Shown: piece by piece, positions 39,461 through 49,983 of the stretch
Position numbering within the stretch: position 1 is the first letter of the stretch
Layout of the letters: every line of letters starts with the position of its first letter
DNA from: Pseudomonas parafulva
Lineage (GTDB): Bacteria > Pseudomonadota > Gammaproteobacteria > Pseudomonadales > Pseudomonadaceae
Direction of reading: 5' to 3'
Assembly: GCF_002021815.1 (NCBI RefSeq)
Contig: NZ_CP019952.1
Coordinates: 713,001-777,000 of the forward strand
DNA: 64,000 nucleotides
Notes under the pieces: model-generated
Told to the model about the DNA's origin: nothing
Seen by the model: only the letters and a program-made list of their open reading frames with translations
Database searches by the model: none
Program-made: the position numbers and the translations under genes

Positions 39461-41989
39461 ATGACGCAAGTCACGGTGAAAGAACTGGCCCAAGAGGTCG
39501 AGGCACCGGTAGAGCGCCTGCTGCAGCAGATGCGTGAGGCAGGTCTGCCGCACACCGACGCCGGTCAGGTAGTGACCGACAATGAGAAGCAGACGTTGCT
39601 GACTCATTTGAAGAGCAGCCACAAGAGCAAGGCGGAAGAACCGCGCAAGATTACCTTGCAGCGCAAAACCACCAGCACCCTGCGTGTCGCCGGTAGTAAG
39701 AGCATCAGCGTAGAAGTACGCAAGAAGAAAGTATTCGTGCAGCGCAGCCCGGAAGAGATCCAGGCTGAGCAGAAGCGTGAGCTCGAAGAGCGCCGTGCAG
39801 CTGAAAACGCTGCCCGCGATAAAATTGACGCCGAAGTACGTCAGCGCAACGAAGAGCAGGCACGTCGCCAAGCTGCTGAGGCCGCTGCTGCCGCTCCGGC
39901 CCCTGTGGCCAAGGCAGAACAGGCTTCGGCCCCTGCCGCAGCGCCGGTAGTGGCCAATGCGCCGACGTCGGAAGACGCTGCCGCTCGTGCTGCCGAGCGC
40001 AAGAAAGACGAGACCCGTCGCAACGAGAGCCGCACCCGTGATGACGACCGTCGTCGTGGCGAAGCGCCGCGTGTGTCGATCAAGGTTAAGGTCAAGGAAA
40101 AGGAAAAGGCTCCGACGCCTCGTGCCGCGCCGCGTACCACCGACGAAGAGAGCGATGGCGCTCGTCGTGGTCGTGGTGGCAAGAGCAAGCTGAAGAAGCG
40201 TAACCAGCACGGCTTCCAGAACCCGACTGGTCCTGTCATTCGTGACGTGACCATCGGCGAGACCATCACCGTCTCCGAGCTTGCCAACCAGATGTCCGTC
40301 AAGGGCGCTGAAGTGGTCAAGTTCATGTTCAAGATGGGCACCCCGGTGACCATCAATCAGGTGCTCGATCAGGAAACCGCGCAGCTGATCGCCGAAGAGC
40401 TGGGCCACAAGGTCACGCTGATCAGCGATTCCGCCCTGGAAGACTCCCTGGCCGAATCCCTGAAGTTCGAAGGCCAGACCGAGTCCCGTGCGCCGGTCGT
40501 GACCGTCATGGGTCACGTTGACCACGGTAAGACCTCGCTGCTCGACTACATCCGTCGTGCCAAGGTTGCTGCTGGCGAAGCCGGTGGTATCACCCAGCAC
40601 ATCGGTGCCTACCACGTGGAAACCGACCGCGGCATGGTCACCTTCCTCGACACCCCAGGCCACGCTGCGTTTACCCAGATGCGTGCCCGTGGTGCCAAGG
40701 CGACCGATATCGTCATCCTGGTAGTGGCGGCGGACGACGGCGTGATGCCACAAACCCGCGAAGCCGTTCAGCATGCAAAGGCAGCTGGCGTACCGCTGGT
40801 GGTGGCGGTCAACAAGATCGACAAGCCTGGTGCTGACCTCGATCGCATCCGCAACGAGCTGGCCGTCGAAGGCGTGACCTCCGAGGACTGGGGTGGTGAC
40901 ACGCCATTCGTCAAGGTTTCGGCCAAGATGGGTACCGGCGTGGACGAACTGCTCGAAGCGGTACTGCTGCAGGCCGAGATCCTCGAGTTGACGGCTACGC
41001 CGACCGCCCCAGGGCGCGGTGTGGTGGTCGAATCGCGCCTGGACAAGGGCCGCGGCCCAGTCGCTACCATCCTGGTTCAGGACGGTACGCTGCGTCAGGG
41101 CGACATGGTGCTGTGCGGCTCCAACTATGGCCGCGTTCGCGCCATGCTGGATGAGAACGGCAAGCCTGTGAAGGAAGCTGGCCCGTCCATCCCGGTCGAA
41201 ATCCTTGGCCTGGACGGCACGCCGGAAGCCGGTGACGAGCTGTCGGTAGTGGCTGACGAGAAGAAAGCCCGCGAAGTTGCGATGTTCCGCCAAGGCAAGT
41301 ATCGCGAGGTCAAGCTGGCCCGTGCTCACGCAGGCAAGCTGGAAAACATCTTCGAGACCATGGGTCAGGAAGAGAAGAAGACGCTCAACATCGTCCTCAA
41401 GACCGATGTGCGCGGTTCTCTCGAGGCGCTGCAGGGCTCGCTCGGCGGCCTGGGCAACGACGAAGTGCAGGTTCGTGTCATTGGTGGCGGCGTAGGTGGT
41501 ATCACCGAAAGCGATGCCAACCTGGCGCTGGCTTCGAACGCAGTACTGTTCGGCTTCAACGTGCGTGCTGATGCCGGTGCGCGCAAGATCGTCGAGCAGG
41601 AAGGTCTGGATATGCGTTACTACAACGTGATCTACGACATCATCGAAGACGTCAAGAAAGCCCTGACCGGCATGCTCGGCAGCGATGTTCGCGAGAACAT
41701 CCTGGGCGTCGCCGAAGTGCGTGACGTGTTCCGTTCGCCGAAGTTCGGCGCCATCGCTGGCTGTATGGTCATCGAAGGTACCGTCTACCGTAACCGCCCG
41801 ATCCGCGTACTGCGCGACGACGTGGTTATCTTCGAGGGCGAGCTGGAATCGCTGCGTCGCTTCAAGGACGATGCCGCCGAAGTGCGTAACGGCATGGAGT
41901 GTGGTATCGGCGTGAAGAGCTACAACGACGTCAAGGTCGGCGACAAGATCGAAGTGTTCGAGAAAGTCCAGGTGGCTCGTACCCTCTAA
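39461..41989 (+). CDS. infB: Translation initiation factor IF-2
   Basis: An 842-residue GTPase. The N-terminal IF2N domain ([19 protein letters not shown]) is followed by a long charged, Ala-rich region (about 80-250), the second IF2N-like segment, and the G domain with G1 GHVDHGKTS near residue 350, G3 DTPGHAAF and G4 NKIDKPGA. Domains II-IV end [15 protein letters not shown]-2 brings fMet-tRNA to the 30S subunit, so the initiator tRNA and IF-2 share one operon. It starts 27 bp after nusA. Confidence 0.98.
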   Translation: MTQVTVKELAQEVEAPVERLLQQMREAGLPHTDAGQVVTDNEKQTLLTHLKSSHKSKAEEPRKITLQRKTTSTLRVAGSKSISVEVRKKKVFVQRSPEEIQAEQKRELEERRAAENAARDKIDAEVRQRNEEQARRQAAEAAAAAPAPVAKAEQASAPAAAPVVANAPTSEDAAARAAERKKDETRRNESRTRDDDRRRGEAPRVSIKVKVKEKEKAPTPRAAPRTTDEESDGARRGRGGKSKLKKRNQHGFQNPTGPVIRDVTIGETITVSELANQMSVKGAEVVKFMFKMGTPVTINQVLDQETAQLIAEELGHKVTLISDSALEDSLAESLKFEGQTESRAPVVTVMGHVDHGKTSLLDYIRRAKVAAGEAGGITQHIGAYHVETDRGMVTFLDTPGHAAFTQMRARGAKATDIVILVVAADDGVMPQTREAVQHAKAAGVPLVVAVNKIDKPGADLDRIRNELAVEGVTSEDWGGDTPFVKVSAKMGTGVDELLEAVLLQAEILELTATPTAPGRGVVVESRLDKGRGPVATILVQDGTLRQGDMVLCGSNYGRVRAMLDENGKPVKEAGPSIPVEILGLDGTPEAGDELSVVADEKKAREVAMFRQGKYREVKLARAHAGKLENIFETMGQEEKKTLNIVLKTDVRGSLEALQGSLGGLGNDEVQVRVIGGGVGGITESDANLALASNAVLFGFNVRADAGARKIVEQEGLDMRYYNVIYDIIEDVKKALTGMLGSDVRENILGVAEVRDVFRSPKFGAIAGCMVIEGTVYRNRPIRVLRDDVVIFEGELESLRRFKDDAAEVRNGMECGIGVKSYNDVKVGDKIEVFEKVQVARTL

Positions 41990-42044
41990 GGGTGAGCAGG
42001 CTGCAAGCGCCTTGGCGGGCGCTTTGCAGCACCTCTTCAGGTAG

Positions 42045-42074
42045 CGCCCGGTCAGGCATCGTTCTGACCGGGCG
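42045..42074 (+). terminator. Hairpin between infB and rbfA
   Basis: An 11-bp perfect stem CGCCCGGTCAG / CTGACCGGGCG with an 8-nt loop, 55 bp after infB and followed only by TTTG. A second, imperfect CTGCAAGCGCC hairpin lies at 42001-42030. Partial termination or mRNA processing is likely, as rbfA has no other obvious promoter. Confidence 0.55.
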
Positions 42075-42103
42075 TTTGCCGCTTTACGTTACAGGTAACA
42101 AGA

Positions 42104-42502
42104 ATGGCCAAAGAATATAGCCGTACCCAACGCATTGGCGATCAGATGCAGCGCGAACTGGCTGAGCTGATCCGTCGTGAAGTCAAGGATCCGCGTGTCG
42201 GTCTGGTCACCATCACTGCCGTGGATGTGAGCCGCGACCTGGGCCATGCCAAGGTGTTCATCACCGTGATGGGTGAAGAAACCCCCGATGCCGTGCAGCA
42301 GTCGCTCAAGGCCCTGAACAGCGCTGCCAGCTTCCTGCGCCTGCACCTGGGTCGCTCCATGCAGCTGCGCAGCGTGCCGCAACTGCATTTCCACTTCGAC
42401 GAGAGCGTCAGCCGTGGCGTGCACCTGTCGGCATTGATCGAGCGTGCAGTGGCTGAAGACCGCCTGCACAAGGATGCCGACGAGTCTGGCACCAAGGAGT
42501 AA
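42104..42502 (+). CDS. rbfA: Ribosome-binding factor A
   Basis: A 132-residue KH-like protein needed for 16S rRNA 5'-end maturation and cold adaptation. It opens [21 protein letters not shown], has [29 protein letters not shown] in the core and [14 protein letters not shown] near residue 100, all family hallmarks. It begins after the hairpin at 42045 and ends 3 bp before truB, so rbfA and truB are coupled. Confidence 0.97.
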   Translation: MAKEYSRTQRIGDQMQRELAELIRREVKDPRVGLVTITAVDVSRDLGHAKVFITVMGEETPDAVQQSLKALNSAASFLRLHLGRSMQLRSVPQLHFHFDESVSRGVHLSALIERAVAEDRLHKDADESGTKE

Positions 42503-42505
42503 TCG

Positions 42506-43423
42506 GTGGCCCAGGTCAAACGTATCCGCCGCAACGTCAGCGGCATCATCCTGCTGGACAAGCCCTTGGGCTTCACCTCCAACGCTGCCTTGCAAAAGGT
42601 GCGCTGGTTGCTCAATGCCGAGAAGGCCGGTCATACCGGCAGCCTCGACCCGCTGGCCACCGGTGTCTTGCCGCTGTGCTTCGGCGAGGCCACCAAGTTT
42701 TCGCAGTACCTGCTCGACTCCGACAAGGGCTACGAGACGGTCATGCAACTGGGCCAGACGACCAATACTGGCGACGCCGAGGGCGAGGTGCTGCGCACCC
42801 GCGAGGTGACCGTTGGTCGCGCCGAGCTGGAAGCCGCGCTACCCGGTTTTCGTGGTCCGATCAGCCAGATACCGCCCATGTACTCGGCCCTCAAGCGTGA
42901 CGGTCAGCCGTTATACAAGCTGGCGCGTGCAGGAGAGGTAGTGGAGCGCGAGGCGCGTTCTGTTACTATTAGCCGTCTTGAACTGCTCGAATGCGAAGGC
43001 ACCCGTGCACGCTTGAGCGTCGGCTGCAGCAAAGGCACCTATATTCGTACCCTGGTGGAAGATATCGGTGAAGTGCTGGGCTGTGGTGCGTATGTCGCAG
43101 AGCTGCGCAGAACGCAGGCCGGGCCCTTCGCGCTGGCGCAGACGGTCACGCTCGAGGAGCTTGAGCAGGCCCACGCCGAAGGCGGCAACGAAGCGCTCGA
43201 TCGCTTCCTCATGCCGTCGGACAGCGGGCTGCAGGACTGGCCGATGGTGAGCCTGTCCGAGCATAGCGCCTTCTACTGGCTGCATGGGCAGGCAGTGCGC
43301 GCACCGGACGCGCCGCAATTCGGCATGGTTCGTGTACAGGATCACAATGCCCGCTTCATCGGTATCGGTGAAGTGAGCGAAGACGGGCGGATCGCGCCAC
43401 GTCGATTGATTCGGTCGGAATGA
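42506..43423 (+). CDS. truB: tRNA pseudouridine-55 synthase
   Basis: A 305-residue enzyme forming psi55 in the T loop of tRNAs. GTG 42506 is the start, with AAGGAG upstream inside the rbfA end. It has [14 protein letters not shown] at 13-26, the catalytic GSLDPLATG with Asp48, [15 protein letters not shown] and [15 protein letters not shown] [18 protein letters not shown]-terminal PUA-like domain follows. It lies in the conserved order before rpsO. Confidence 0.97.
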   Translation: MAQVKRIRRNVSGIILLDKPLGFTSNAALQKVRWLLNAEKAGHTGSLDPLATGVLPLCFGEATKFSQYLLDSDKGYETVMQLGQTTNTGDAEGEVLRTREVTVGRAELEAALPGFRGPISQIPPMYSALKRDGQPLYKLARAGEVVEREARSVTISRLELLECEGTRARLSVGCSKGTYIRTLVEDIGEVLGCGAYVAELRRTQAGPFALAQTVTLEELEQAHAEGGNEALDRFLMPSDSGLQDWPMVSLSEHSAFYWLHGQAVRAPDAPQFGMVRVQDHNARFIGIGEVSEDGRIAPRRLIRSE

Positions 43424-43573
43424 CCGAAACCATGGGCCTGGGCGTTTGCCGAGGTCCGTGGAGCAGAGGGTGGCTGTCAGTAGGCACGGTCACACCTCTT
43501 TCTATTGATACAGGGATAAGTCCCTGGCCTATTGGAACCCGTTAGCGGGGTCCGTTTAATCAGGAGAAGCCTC

Positions 43574-43843
43574 ATGGCCCTCAGCGTCGAAGAAAAAGCT
43601 AAGATCGTTGCCGAACACCAGCAAGCCGCCGGCGACACCGGTAGCCCGGAAGTACAGGTTGCTCTGCTGACCGCCAACATCAACAAGCTGCAAGGCCACT
43701 TCAAGGCCAACGACAAAGACCACCACTCCCGTCGTGGTCTGATTCGCATGGTCAACCAGCGTCGTAAGCTGCTGGACTACCTGAAGGGCAAAGACACCAC
43801 CCGTTACAGCGCGCTGATCGCTCGCCTGGGCCTGCGTCGCTAA
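43574..43843 (+). CDS. rpsO: 30S ribosomal protein S15
   Basis: An 89-residue protein of the normal S15 length and pattern: [62 protein letters not shown] and [13 protein letters not shown]. It binds the central domain of 16S rRNA. The 150-nt leader after truB contains a small CCCG-TTA-GCGGG hairpin close to the GGAG site; S15 autoregulation in E. coli acts in this position, but the leader structure here is not obviously the same. Confidence 0.98.
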   Translation: MALSVEEKAKIVAEHQQAAGDTGSPEVQVALLTANINKLQGHFKANDKDHHSRRGLIRMVNQRRKLLDYLKGKDTTRYSALIARLGLRR

Positions 43844-43868
43844 TAGCGGCCTGGTTAGTGGTGTGCAT

Positions 43869-43922
43869 GGCGTGCCGCTGGCTTCGACAGGGCTGTTTTA
43901 CAGCCTTGTCGTGGGGCACGCC
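43869..43922 (+). other. Two-tier hairpin after rpsO
   Basis: The outer 8-bp stem GGCGTGCC / GGCACGCC encloses an inner 12-bp stem CGACAGGGCTGT / ACAGCCTTGTCG (43885-43911, one G-U, loop TTT). It lies 25 bp after the rpsO stop. It may be the rpsO terminator or part of an RNase III site in the pnp leader. Confidence 0.7.
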
Positions 43923-43933
43923 AAGCATGACTT

Positions 43934-43993
43934 CGAGGCTGGCAGCCTGGTAATTCGAGCGGTTTTTTGCTCGGTTCCAGGCTCCCGGCCTCG
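43934..43993 (+). other. Long nested hairpin in the pnp leader (candidate RNase III site)
   Basis: Three nested stems are separated by internal loops: CGAGGC / GCCTCG, AGCCTGG / CCAGGCT and CGAGC / GCTCG with loop GGTTTTTT. In E. coli a long hairpin in this rpsO-pnp position is cut by RNase III and then used by PNPase to control its own mRNA. The same role is inferred here from place and shape. Confidence 0.6.
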
Positions 43994-44091
43994 AGTTGTA
44001 TCTGGACGGTAGATAGGGCCGATTCCCTGCACTGCCCAAGCATTCGCAAGAAAACAGTTCCCCCAAGAGCCACTGAAGAAGGTAGGAAACC

Positions 44092-46197
44092 GTGAACCCG
44101 GTAATCAAGACATTCCAGTTCGGTCAATCGACCGTTACTCTCGAAACGGGCCGCATTGCCCGTCAGGCCACCGGCGCCGTGCTGGTCACCGTCGACAACG
44201 ACGTCACCGTGCTGGTGACCGTGGTCGGTGCCAAGCAAGCTGATCCAGGCAAGGGCTTCTTCCCGCTGTCGGTTCACTACCAGGAAAAGACCTACGCTGC
44301 CGGCAAGATCCCAGGTGGTTTCTTCAAGCGTGAAGGTCGTCCTTCCGAGAAAGAAACCCTGACTTCGCGCCTGATCGACCGTCCGATCCGTCCGCTGTTC
44401 CCTGAAGGGTTCATGAACGAAGTGCAGGTCGTCTGCACCGTGGTTTCCACCAGCAAGAAGACCGACCCCGATGTTGCCGCAATGATCGGTACCTCGGCGG
44501 CCCTGGCCATCTCTGGCATTCCATTCGAAGGCCCGATTGGCGCGGCGCGCGTTGCTTTCCACGAAAGCACCGGCTACTTGCTGAACCCAACGTACGAGCA
44601 ACTGGCTGCCTCGAGCCTGGACATGGTCGTCGCCGGTACCGAAACCGCCGTGTTGATGGTTGAATCGGAAGCCAAAGAGCTCACCGAAGACCAGATGCTG
44701 GGCGCCGTGCTGTTCGCCCACGACGAGTTCCAGGCCGTTATCCAGGCCGTTAAGGAGTTGGCTGCAGAAGCCGGCAAGCCGACGTGGGACTGGCAGCCTG
44801 CTGCCGCCAACACCGAGCTGATGAACCTGGTACGCGCCGAATTTGGCGAGCAGGTGTCGCAGGCCTACACCATCACCCAGAAAGCGGACCGCTACACCCG
44901 CCTGGGCCAGCTGCGCGATGAAGCCATTGCCCGCCTGAGCAACGAAGAAGCCGGCCCGACCGCTGGCCAGATCAAGGAAATCTTCGGCGAGCTGGAATAC
45001 CGCACCGTGCGCGAGAACATCGTGAACGGCAAGCCGCGCATTGACGGCCGTGACACCCGCACCGTGCGTCCGCTGAACATCGAAGTCGGTGTTCTGCCCA
45101 AAACCCACGGCTCGGCACTGTTCACCCGTGGCGAGACCCAGGCGCTGGTCGTTGCCACCCTCGGTACTGCCCGCGACGCACAGTTGCTGGACACCCTGGA
45201 AGGCGAGAAGAAAGACCCCTTCATGCTGCACTACAACTTCCCACCGTTCTCGGTCGGTGAGTGTGGTCGCATGGGCGGTGCTGGCCGTCGTGAAATCGGC
45301 CACGGTCGTTTGGCGCGTCGCGGCGTGCAGGCGATGCTGCCAAGCGACAGCGAATTCCCGTACACCATCCGTGTCGTCTCGGAAATCACCGAGTCCAACG
45401 GTTCGAGCTCCATGGCTTCGGTCTGCGGTGCCTCGCTGGCCCTGATGGATGCCGGTGTGCCGATGAAAGCACCGGTTGCCGGTATCGCCATGGGCCTGGT
45501 CAAGGAAGGCGAGAAGTTTGCCGTTCTGACCGACATCCTGGGTGACGAAGACCACCTCGGCGACATGGACTTCAAGGTAGCCGGTACCGCCAAGGGCGTC
45601 ACCGCGCTGCAGATGGACATCAAGATCAACGGCATCACCGAAGAGATCATGGAAATCGCCCTGGGCCAAGCCTTGGAAGCGCGCCTGAACATCCTCGGCC
45701 AGATGAACCAGATCATTGCCCAGTCGCGTACCGAACTGTCGGCCAACGCGCCTACCATGATCGCCATGAAGATCGACTCGGACAAGATCCGCGACGTGAT
45801 CGGCAAGGGCGGCGCCACCATTCGCGCCATCTGCGAAGAGACCAAGGCTTCGATCGATATCGAAGACGACGGCTCGATCAAGATCTTCGGCGAGACCAAG
45901 GAAGCGGCAGATGCCGCCAAGCAGCGCATCCTGGGTATCACTGCCGAGGCCGAGATTGGCAAGATCTACGTGGGCAAGGTCGAGCGTATCGTCGACTTCG
46001 GCGCCTTCGTCAACATCCTGCCTGGCAAGGATGGCCTGGTGCACATCTCCATGCTGAGCGATGCGCGCGTCGAGAAAGTCACCGACATCCTCAAGGAAGG
46101 TCAGGAAGTCGAAGTATTGGTACTGGACGTGGATAACCGCGGCCGTATCAAGCTGTCCATCAAGGACGTCGCGGCAGCCAAGGCGTCTGGCGTCTAA
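44092..46197 (+). CDS. pnp: Polyribonucleotide nucleotidyltransferase (PNPase)
   Basis: A 701-residue 3'-5' phosphorolytic exonuclease and degradosome component. It starts at GTG 44092 after AAGGTAGG. Two RNase PH domains (first with [13 protein letters not shown] core and [11 protein letters not shown]; second with [10 protein letters not shown] and [20 protein letters not shown]) flank a helical linker; KH ([15 protein letters not shown] near 560) and S1 ([18 protein letters not shown] near 625) domains end the protein. The leader carries two large hairpins. Confidence 0.98.
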   Translation: MNPVIKTFQFGQSTVTLETGRIARQATGAVLVTVDNDVTVLVTVVGAKQADPGKGFFPLSVHYQEKTYAAGKIPGGFFKREGRPSEKETLTSRLIDRPIRPLFPEGFMNEVQVVCTVVSTSKKTDPDVAAMIGTSAALAISGIPFEGPIGAARVAFHESTGYLLNPTYEQLAASSLDMVVAGTETAVLMVESEAKELTEDQMLGAVLFAHDEFQAVIQAVKELAAEAGKPTWDWQPAAANTELMNLVRAEFGEQVSQAYTITQKADRYTRLGQLRDEAIARLSNEEAGPTAGQIKEIFGELEYRTVRENIVNGKPRIDGRDTRTVRPLNIEVGVLPKTHGSALFTRGETQALVVATLGTARDAQLLDTLEGEKKDPFMLHYNFPPFSVGECGRMGGAGRREIGHGRLARRGVQAMLPSDSEFPYTIRVVSEITESNGSSSMASVCGASLALMDAGVPMKAPVAGIAMGLVKEGEKFAVLTDILGDEDHLGDMDFKVAGTAKGVTALQMDIKINGITEEIMEIALGQALEARLNILGQMNQIIAQSRTELSANAPTMIAMKIDSDKIRDVIGKGGATIRAICEETKASIDIEDDGSIKIFGETKEAADAAKQRILGITAEAEIGKIYVGKVERIVDFGAFVNILPGKDGLVHISMLSDARVEKVTDILKEGQEVEVLVLDVDNRGRIKLSIKDVAAAKASGV

Positions 46198-46215
46198 TAG
46201 CCTAGCGCTTCACAA

Positions 46216-46242
46216 AGGGCTCCCTCGGGAGCTCTTTTTTTT
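46216..46242 (+). terminator. Terminator after pnp
   Basis: AGGGCTCCC / GGGAGCTCT (loop TC, one G-U pair) followed by eight T residues, 19 bp after the pnp stop. It ends the rimP-pnp block. Confidence 0.9.
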
Positions 46243-46412
46243 GGCTCGATTCTGGGCTTTGCCGTTATAAATACAAAAGTAGACCAGGAACTTTTAACGG
46301 ACTTGCATCTTGCATGCAGGTTTATCGTGCAGATTGCAGAATGCACGAGCAGTAAAGATATCGATGATTTGTAAGTCTTTGATTTATAAGGAAACAAGCG
46401 AAGCGTATAACC

Positions 46413-46428
46413 TGGCACAGGCCATGCA
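46413..46428 (+). promoter_or_regulatory. Candidate sigma-54 promoter upstream of the BON protein
   Basis: TGGCAC (46413-46418) and ATGCA (46424-46428) keep the required GG-N10-GC spacing, with one change from the TTGCA element, 63 bp before the BON gene. No activator site was identified, so this is tentative. The rest of the 46243-46491 gap is AT-rich with nothing else recognized. Confidence 0.35.
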
Positions 46429-46491
46429 ACTACCTGTTTACCTGCCGCCAGACACACGGCGCAGACCTTTCGAAAAACAGGAGTGACTCAC

Positions 46492-46845
46492 ATGAAGAAG
46501 TTCGCCATTGCTGCCGCTACTGCTACCGCTCTGACCCTGACCATGGCCAATGCCGCTTTCGCAGCCCAGGCCACCCAGGCTCCGGTAATGCTGGCTGCCA
46601 ACACCACCACTGAAAACGCCAAGCAAGAAGGCTCCGACACCTGGATCACCACCAAGGTCAAGGCGGATCTGCTGACCGAAAAAGGCGTACCAGGCAGCGA
46701 CATCAAAGTAGAAACCAGCCACGGCGTAGTTTCTCTGTCCTCGGACGTAAAAGTGACCGCGTCGCAAAAAGCAGAAGCTGTGCGCATCGCCAAGAACATC
46801 AAAGGCGTCAAGAGCGTGATGGCTGACGGCCTGAAAGCTGAATAA
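46492..46845 (+). CDS. Periplasmic BON-domain protein (OsmY-like)
   Basis: ATG 46492, 8 bases after GGAG, gives 117 residues; an in-frame GTG 9 bases earlier would spoil the signal peptide. The signal peptide MKKFAIAAATATALTLTMANAAFA is probably cut around residue 24. One BON domain follows (TWITTKVKADLLTEKGVPGSDIKVETSHGVVSLSSDV to VKSVMADGL). BON domains bind phospholipid or envelope surfaces and are often stress-induced. It is monocistronic, between the terminators at 46216 and 46886. Confidence 0.88.
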   Translation: MKKFAIAAATATALTLTMANAAFAAQATQAPVMLAANTTTENAKQEGSDTWITTKVKADLLTEKGVPGSDIKVETSHGVVSLSSDVKVTASQKAEAVRIAKNIKGVKSVMADGLKAE

Positions 46846-46885
46846 GGATCGTCCTGTCGGCCAAATGGATTTGGCTAGCTACAAC

Positions 46886-46914
46886 AAAAGCCCCGGCCTG
46901 TGCCGGGGCTTTTT
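46886..46914 (+). terminator. Terminator after BON gene
   Basis: AAAAGCCCCGGC / GCCGGGGCTTTT with loop CTGT, with a T run, 40 bp after the BON stop. The A run on the other side may also serve the converging DUF748 gene. Confidence 0.9.
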
Positions 46915-46968
46915 CGTGTGCGGTCTAATTAGGCCGTGCAGGCTTTGCATTAAGCCTGCCGTTGGAAG

Positions 46969-49905
46969 TCAGTCGGCATCCAGATGCATCGGCGTCACGA
47001 CGCGGCCATCTTTCTCGGGCTGCCCCAGGTGGGTATCGATGAAGTACACCCTGTCGTCCTCAAGCTTGGCCTTGTCCACCAGGTAGTCCTTTATGCTGCT
47101 GGCGCGCTCCTGCCCCAGGGTGCGTAACAGGGCTGTGCTTTCGGCCCAGGATTTGAGCACGGCGTTACGAAGGTTGGCGGTGCGCGCGTCACGGTCAAGC
47201 TGCTCCCATTCGGCAGGGGGCTGTTGCTTGAGGCGACTGCGGTAAATGCCTTCGAGCATCGCTGGCTTGTCAGCCTCGTCGACCACCATCAGGGACGCAC
47301 TGGCCGGGACCTTGTCGCCGCGCCGCTGCAGGATCTTGTACCAAGTGGCCTGGTATTCCCGTTCCAGGCGCTGCTGGGCAAGGATGGGGCCGTCACTTGC
47401 CTGGGCGCTAGTGCCTTCGATTTCCAGGCGCAGTTCCGGCCGCTTTCTCAGGCCCTCGGCGAGCTTGTCCAGGGACGCCTGAGCGTCGCCTGCCAGCTCG
47501 CTGGACCCAGGGGCGAAAGCGACGGTGCCCAAGTCTTCGGCGCCGCCTCCGGCAACCAGGCCACCGATGAGCTTGAACGGTGCCTGCGCGGCGCGCAGCA
47601 CAAGGTTGCGCAAGGTTTGCCACACGATCGGCATTACGCTGAACTGCGGGTTGTTCAGATCGCCCGCAACGGGCAACTCGATTGAAATCTTGCCGTGCGT
47701 ATCTTTGAGCAGTGCCACTGCAAGGCGAATCGGCAGATCGACCGCGTCCGGGCTATCTACCTTATCCCCAAGCTGCAATTGCTCAACGACCACCTTGTTT
47801 TCGGCTTTGAGTTGGCCCTTGGTAATCAGGTAATGCAGGTCCAGGTTCAGCCGGCCTTTGCGGATGCGGTAGCCGGCAAACTTGCCCGAGTAGGGTGTAA
47901 GGGTAGTCAGTTCGACGCGTTTGAACACGGCGGCGATGTCTAGGCTCGCGAGCGGGTCGAATGGGTTGAGGCCACCTTTGATGGTGACGGGCGCGTACCG
48001 GTCGACCTTGCCTTGCACATCCACTGGGGCAGGGAGGGGCTTGCGGTTATCGATGGTGCCGACTTGGCCGTTGAGCTGTTGCACGGCCGTGGCGAAATTG
48101 GGCGTGAGCGACAGGTCGGCGAAATTGGCCGAACCGTCCTTGATCACGATCTGACCAATGCGGATACCGAGTGGCTTTTCCGCGGTGGCGCTTGCAGGCT
48201 GGGATTTAGCCTTGGCAGGCGCATCGGTTGGCTGTGGAATCAACAGGTCATTGATGTTGGTGGTACGGTCTTCATTGATGATGAAGCGTGCATAGGGCTG
48301 TTGCAGCGTCACCTTGTCGATCGACAGGGCATCGCCATGCACATACGTCAGGCCATCGAGGTTGACCTGCTGCCATTTGACGAAGTCCCGGCTCTTGATG
48401 GTGTCGAGGGTGTGCAACTGATTCACCTGGGCCTTGCCGCTCACCGTCAAGGCCAGCGGCGATGCGCTTTTCAGGTCCACCTTCAGGTCGCTGTCGAGCA
48501 TGCCGCTGCGCAGCTCCAACAGAATGTAGGGGTTGATGTAGGCTTGCGCCAACCGCAGGTCGATGTCCCGGGTGCCGACATCCAGCTTCGCCCACACCGG
48601 CACCAGGTTGACCTGGCCCTGCCCTTGCAGGGTGCCTTGCTTGCCGATGCCGGTGTCGAACTTGACCGTGAAGGGCTTCCGGTTGAGGCTATCGAAGCCC
48701 TTCAAGTCAGCGTTCAAGGGGCCTACGTCCAGGGTGACCGGCTCTTTTTGCGTGCGGTCTGCCAGGTGCACGCGGTAGTTCCTGAGCTGGACATCGTTGA
48801 GCAGCACCTGCCAGGGCTTGCTCGGGGCCGCTGGCGTCCGCGGTGCCGCCGCAGGCCCTGCGGTGGGCGGCTCGGCCTTTTCTGATGGCGTTGGCTTGCC
48901 AGGCTCGCCGGCAAACAGCACCTGCCAATCGAGCTGACCGCCCTTCTCCAGCGCCGCCCAGGTTTCGAGCTTTTCACTGCGCACTTTGCCGACCGTTACC
49001 TGTTGCTTGACCAGATCGACGGAGGCATCACTCAACTCCAGACTGGCGAGCCTTGCCAACGGGCGACCGTCCGGGGCCTTGATGGCAAAGGGCGCCACCC
49101 GCACCGACGCTTTTTCCAAACGCAGTTCGGTCTTGTCTGCCAGGTTGAGCCGATAATGCGTGCTCAGGCTGAGCTTGCCGTCTTCCAGCACCAAGGGCAC
49201 GGCATCGCGCACATAGGGCCAGAACAGCTTCATCTTGCTGTCGCTGACCTTGAGCGTGCCTTCGGACGCGATAGGCGCCAGGCTCAACGTACCCTGCCAG
49301 TCGATGCGTCCACCGTTGGGGCCGTTGGCCACCATGGTCATGTCGGCATTGTCGTTGGCAAGGGTGCTGAGGTTCTTCAGCTCCAGGCTAAGGTTGTCAT
49401 AGAGAAACTCGATCGGCTCGCTGGGACGCAGGTCTTCGAAACGCACAAAACCCTGCTCGAGCTTGATGCTGCCGATACGCAGCGGGAAAGGATCGCCTGG
49501 GGGGGTATCGGGCTCGCTTTTGCTGGTGGGCAGTTGGAAAAGGCGCGTGAGGTTGAGGGTGCCATCTTTGGCGAACAACACTTCGGTGCGCGGTTTGACC
49601 AGCTCGAGGGCATCAAGGTGCAGCGCGCCGGTCCACAGGCTGTCCAGCGACAGGTTAGCGTACAGTTTTTCGAAACCGACCTGCTCTTTGCCGGGCTCAC
49701 CGATCTGGAGGCCCCACAAGGTCAATTCGAGACTGAAGGGGTTGAACTCGGCCCGTTGCAAGTTGGCCGGCACCGTGGCGTAGTGGGCAAGCTGCTGGTT
49801 GGCGATACGCAGTGCCAAGCCCGGAAGAATGAGAAAGCCAAGCAGGCTGTACAGGGCGAGCAACGCCAGCAATGCGCCGATGGCGCGAGTCAGTCCTTTG
49901 TACAT
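46969..49905 (-). CDS. AsmA-like DUF748 envelope protein
   Basis: ATG 49905 is preferred, giving MYKGLTRAIGALLALLALYSLLGFLILPGLALRIAN: a basic N-terminus and one signal-anchor segment, 978 residues; a GTG 45 bases upstream adds 15 polar residues. The long periplasmic part is DUF748/AsmA-like (repeated beta-rich LELTLWGLQIG and DVQGKVDRYAPVTIKGGLNPFDPLA motifs), with a Pro/Ala-rich insert near 350-370. Near the C-terminus TVAFAPGSSELAGDAQASLDKLAEGL followed by LRLEIEG resembles an OmpA-like segment. AsmA-family proteins are implicated in lipid transport to the outer membrane. Specific function is unknown. Confidence 0.75.
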   Translation of the reverse strand: MYKGLTRAIGALLALLALYSLLGFLILPGLALRIANQQLAHYATVPANLQRAEFNPFSLELTLWGLQIGEPGKEQVGFEKLYANLSLDSLWTGALHLDALELVKPRTEVLFAKDGTLNLTRLFQLPTSKSEPDTPPGDPFPLRIGSIKLEQGFVRFEDLRPSEPIEFLYDNLSLELKNLSTLANDNADMTMVANGPNGGRIDWQGTLSLAPIASEGTLKVSDSKMKLFWPYVRDAVPLVLEDGKLSLSTHYRLNLADKTELRLEKASVRVAPFAIKAPDGRPLARLASLELSDASVDLVKQQVTVGKVRSEKLETWAALEKGGQLDWQVLFAGEPGKPTPSEKAEPPTAGPAAAPRTPAAPSKPWQVLLNDVQLRNYRVHLADRTQKEPVTLDVGPLNADLKGFDSLNRKPFTVKFDTGIGKQGTLQGQGQVNLVPVWAKLDVGTRDIDLRLAQAYINPYILLELRSGMLDSDLKVDLKSASPLALTVSGKAQVNQLHTLDTIKSRDFVKWQQVNLDGLTYVHGDALSIDKVTLQQPYARFIINEDRTTNINDLLIPQPTDAPAKAKSQPASATAEKPLGIRIGQIVIKDGSANFADLSLTPNFATAVQQLNGQVGTIDNRKPLPAPVDVQGKVDRYAPVTIKGGLNPFDPLASLDIAAVFKRVELTTLTPYSGKFAGYRIRKGRLNLDLHYLITKGQLKAENKVVVEQLQLGDKVDSPDAVDLPIRLAVALLKDTHGKISIELPVAGDLNNPQFSVMPIVWQTLRNLVLRAAQAPFKLIGGLVAGGGAEDLGTVAFAPGSSELAGDAQASLDKLAEGLRKRPELRLEIEGTSAQASDGPILAQQRLEREYQATWYKILQRRGDKVPASASLMVVDEADKPAMLEGIYRSRLKQQPPAEWEQLDRDARTANLRNAVLKSWAESTALLRTLGQERASSIKDYLVDKAKLEDDRVYFIDTHLGQPEKDGRVVTPMHLDAD

Positions 49906-49983
49906 GAATCGCTTCGTCTGTCCGGGGCGGGATGCCTTGGAGTATGGCACGTTAAATCAGTTCCGCTGAGTGTCGCCCAGTGC

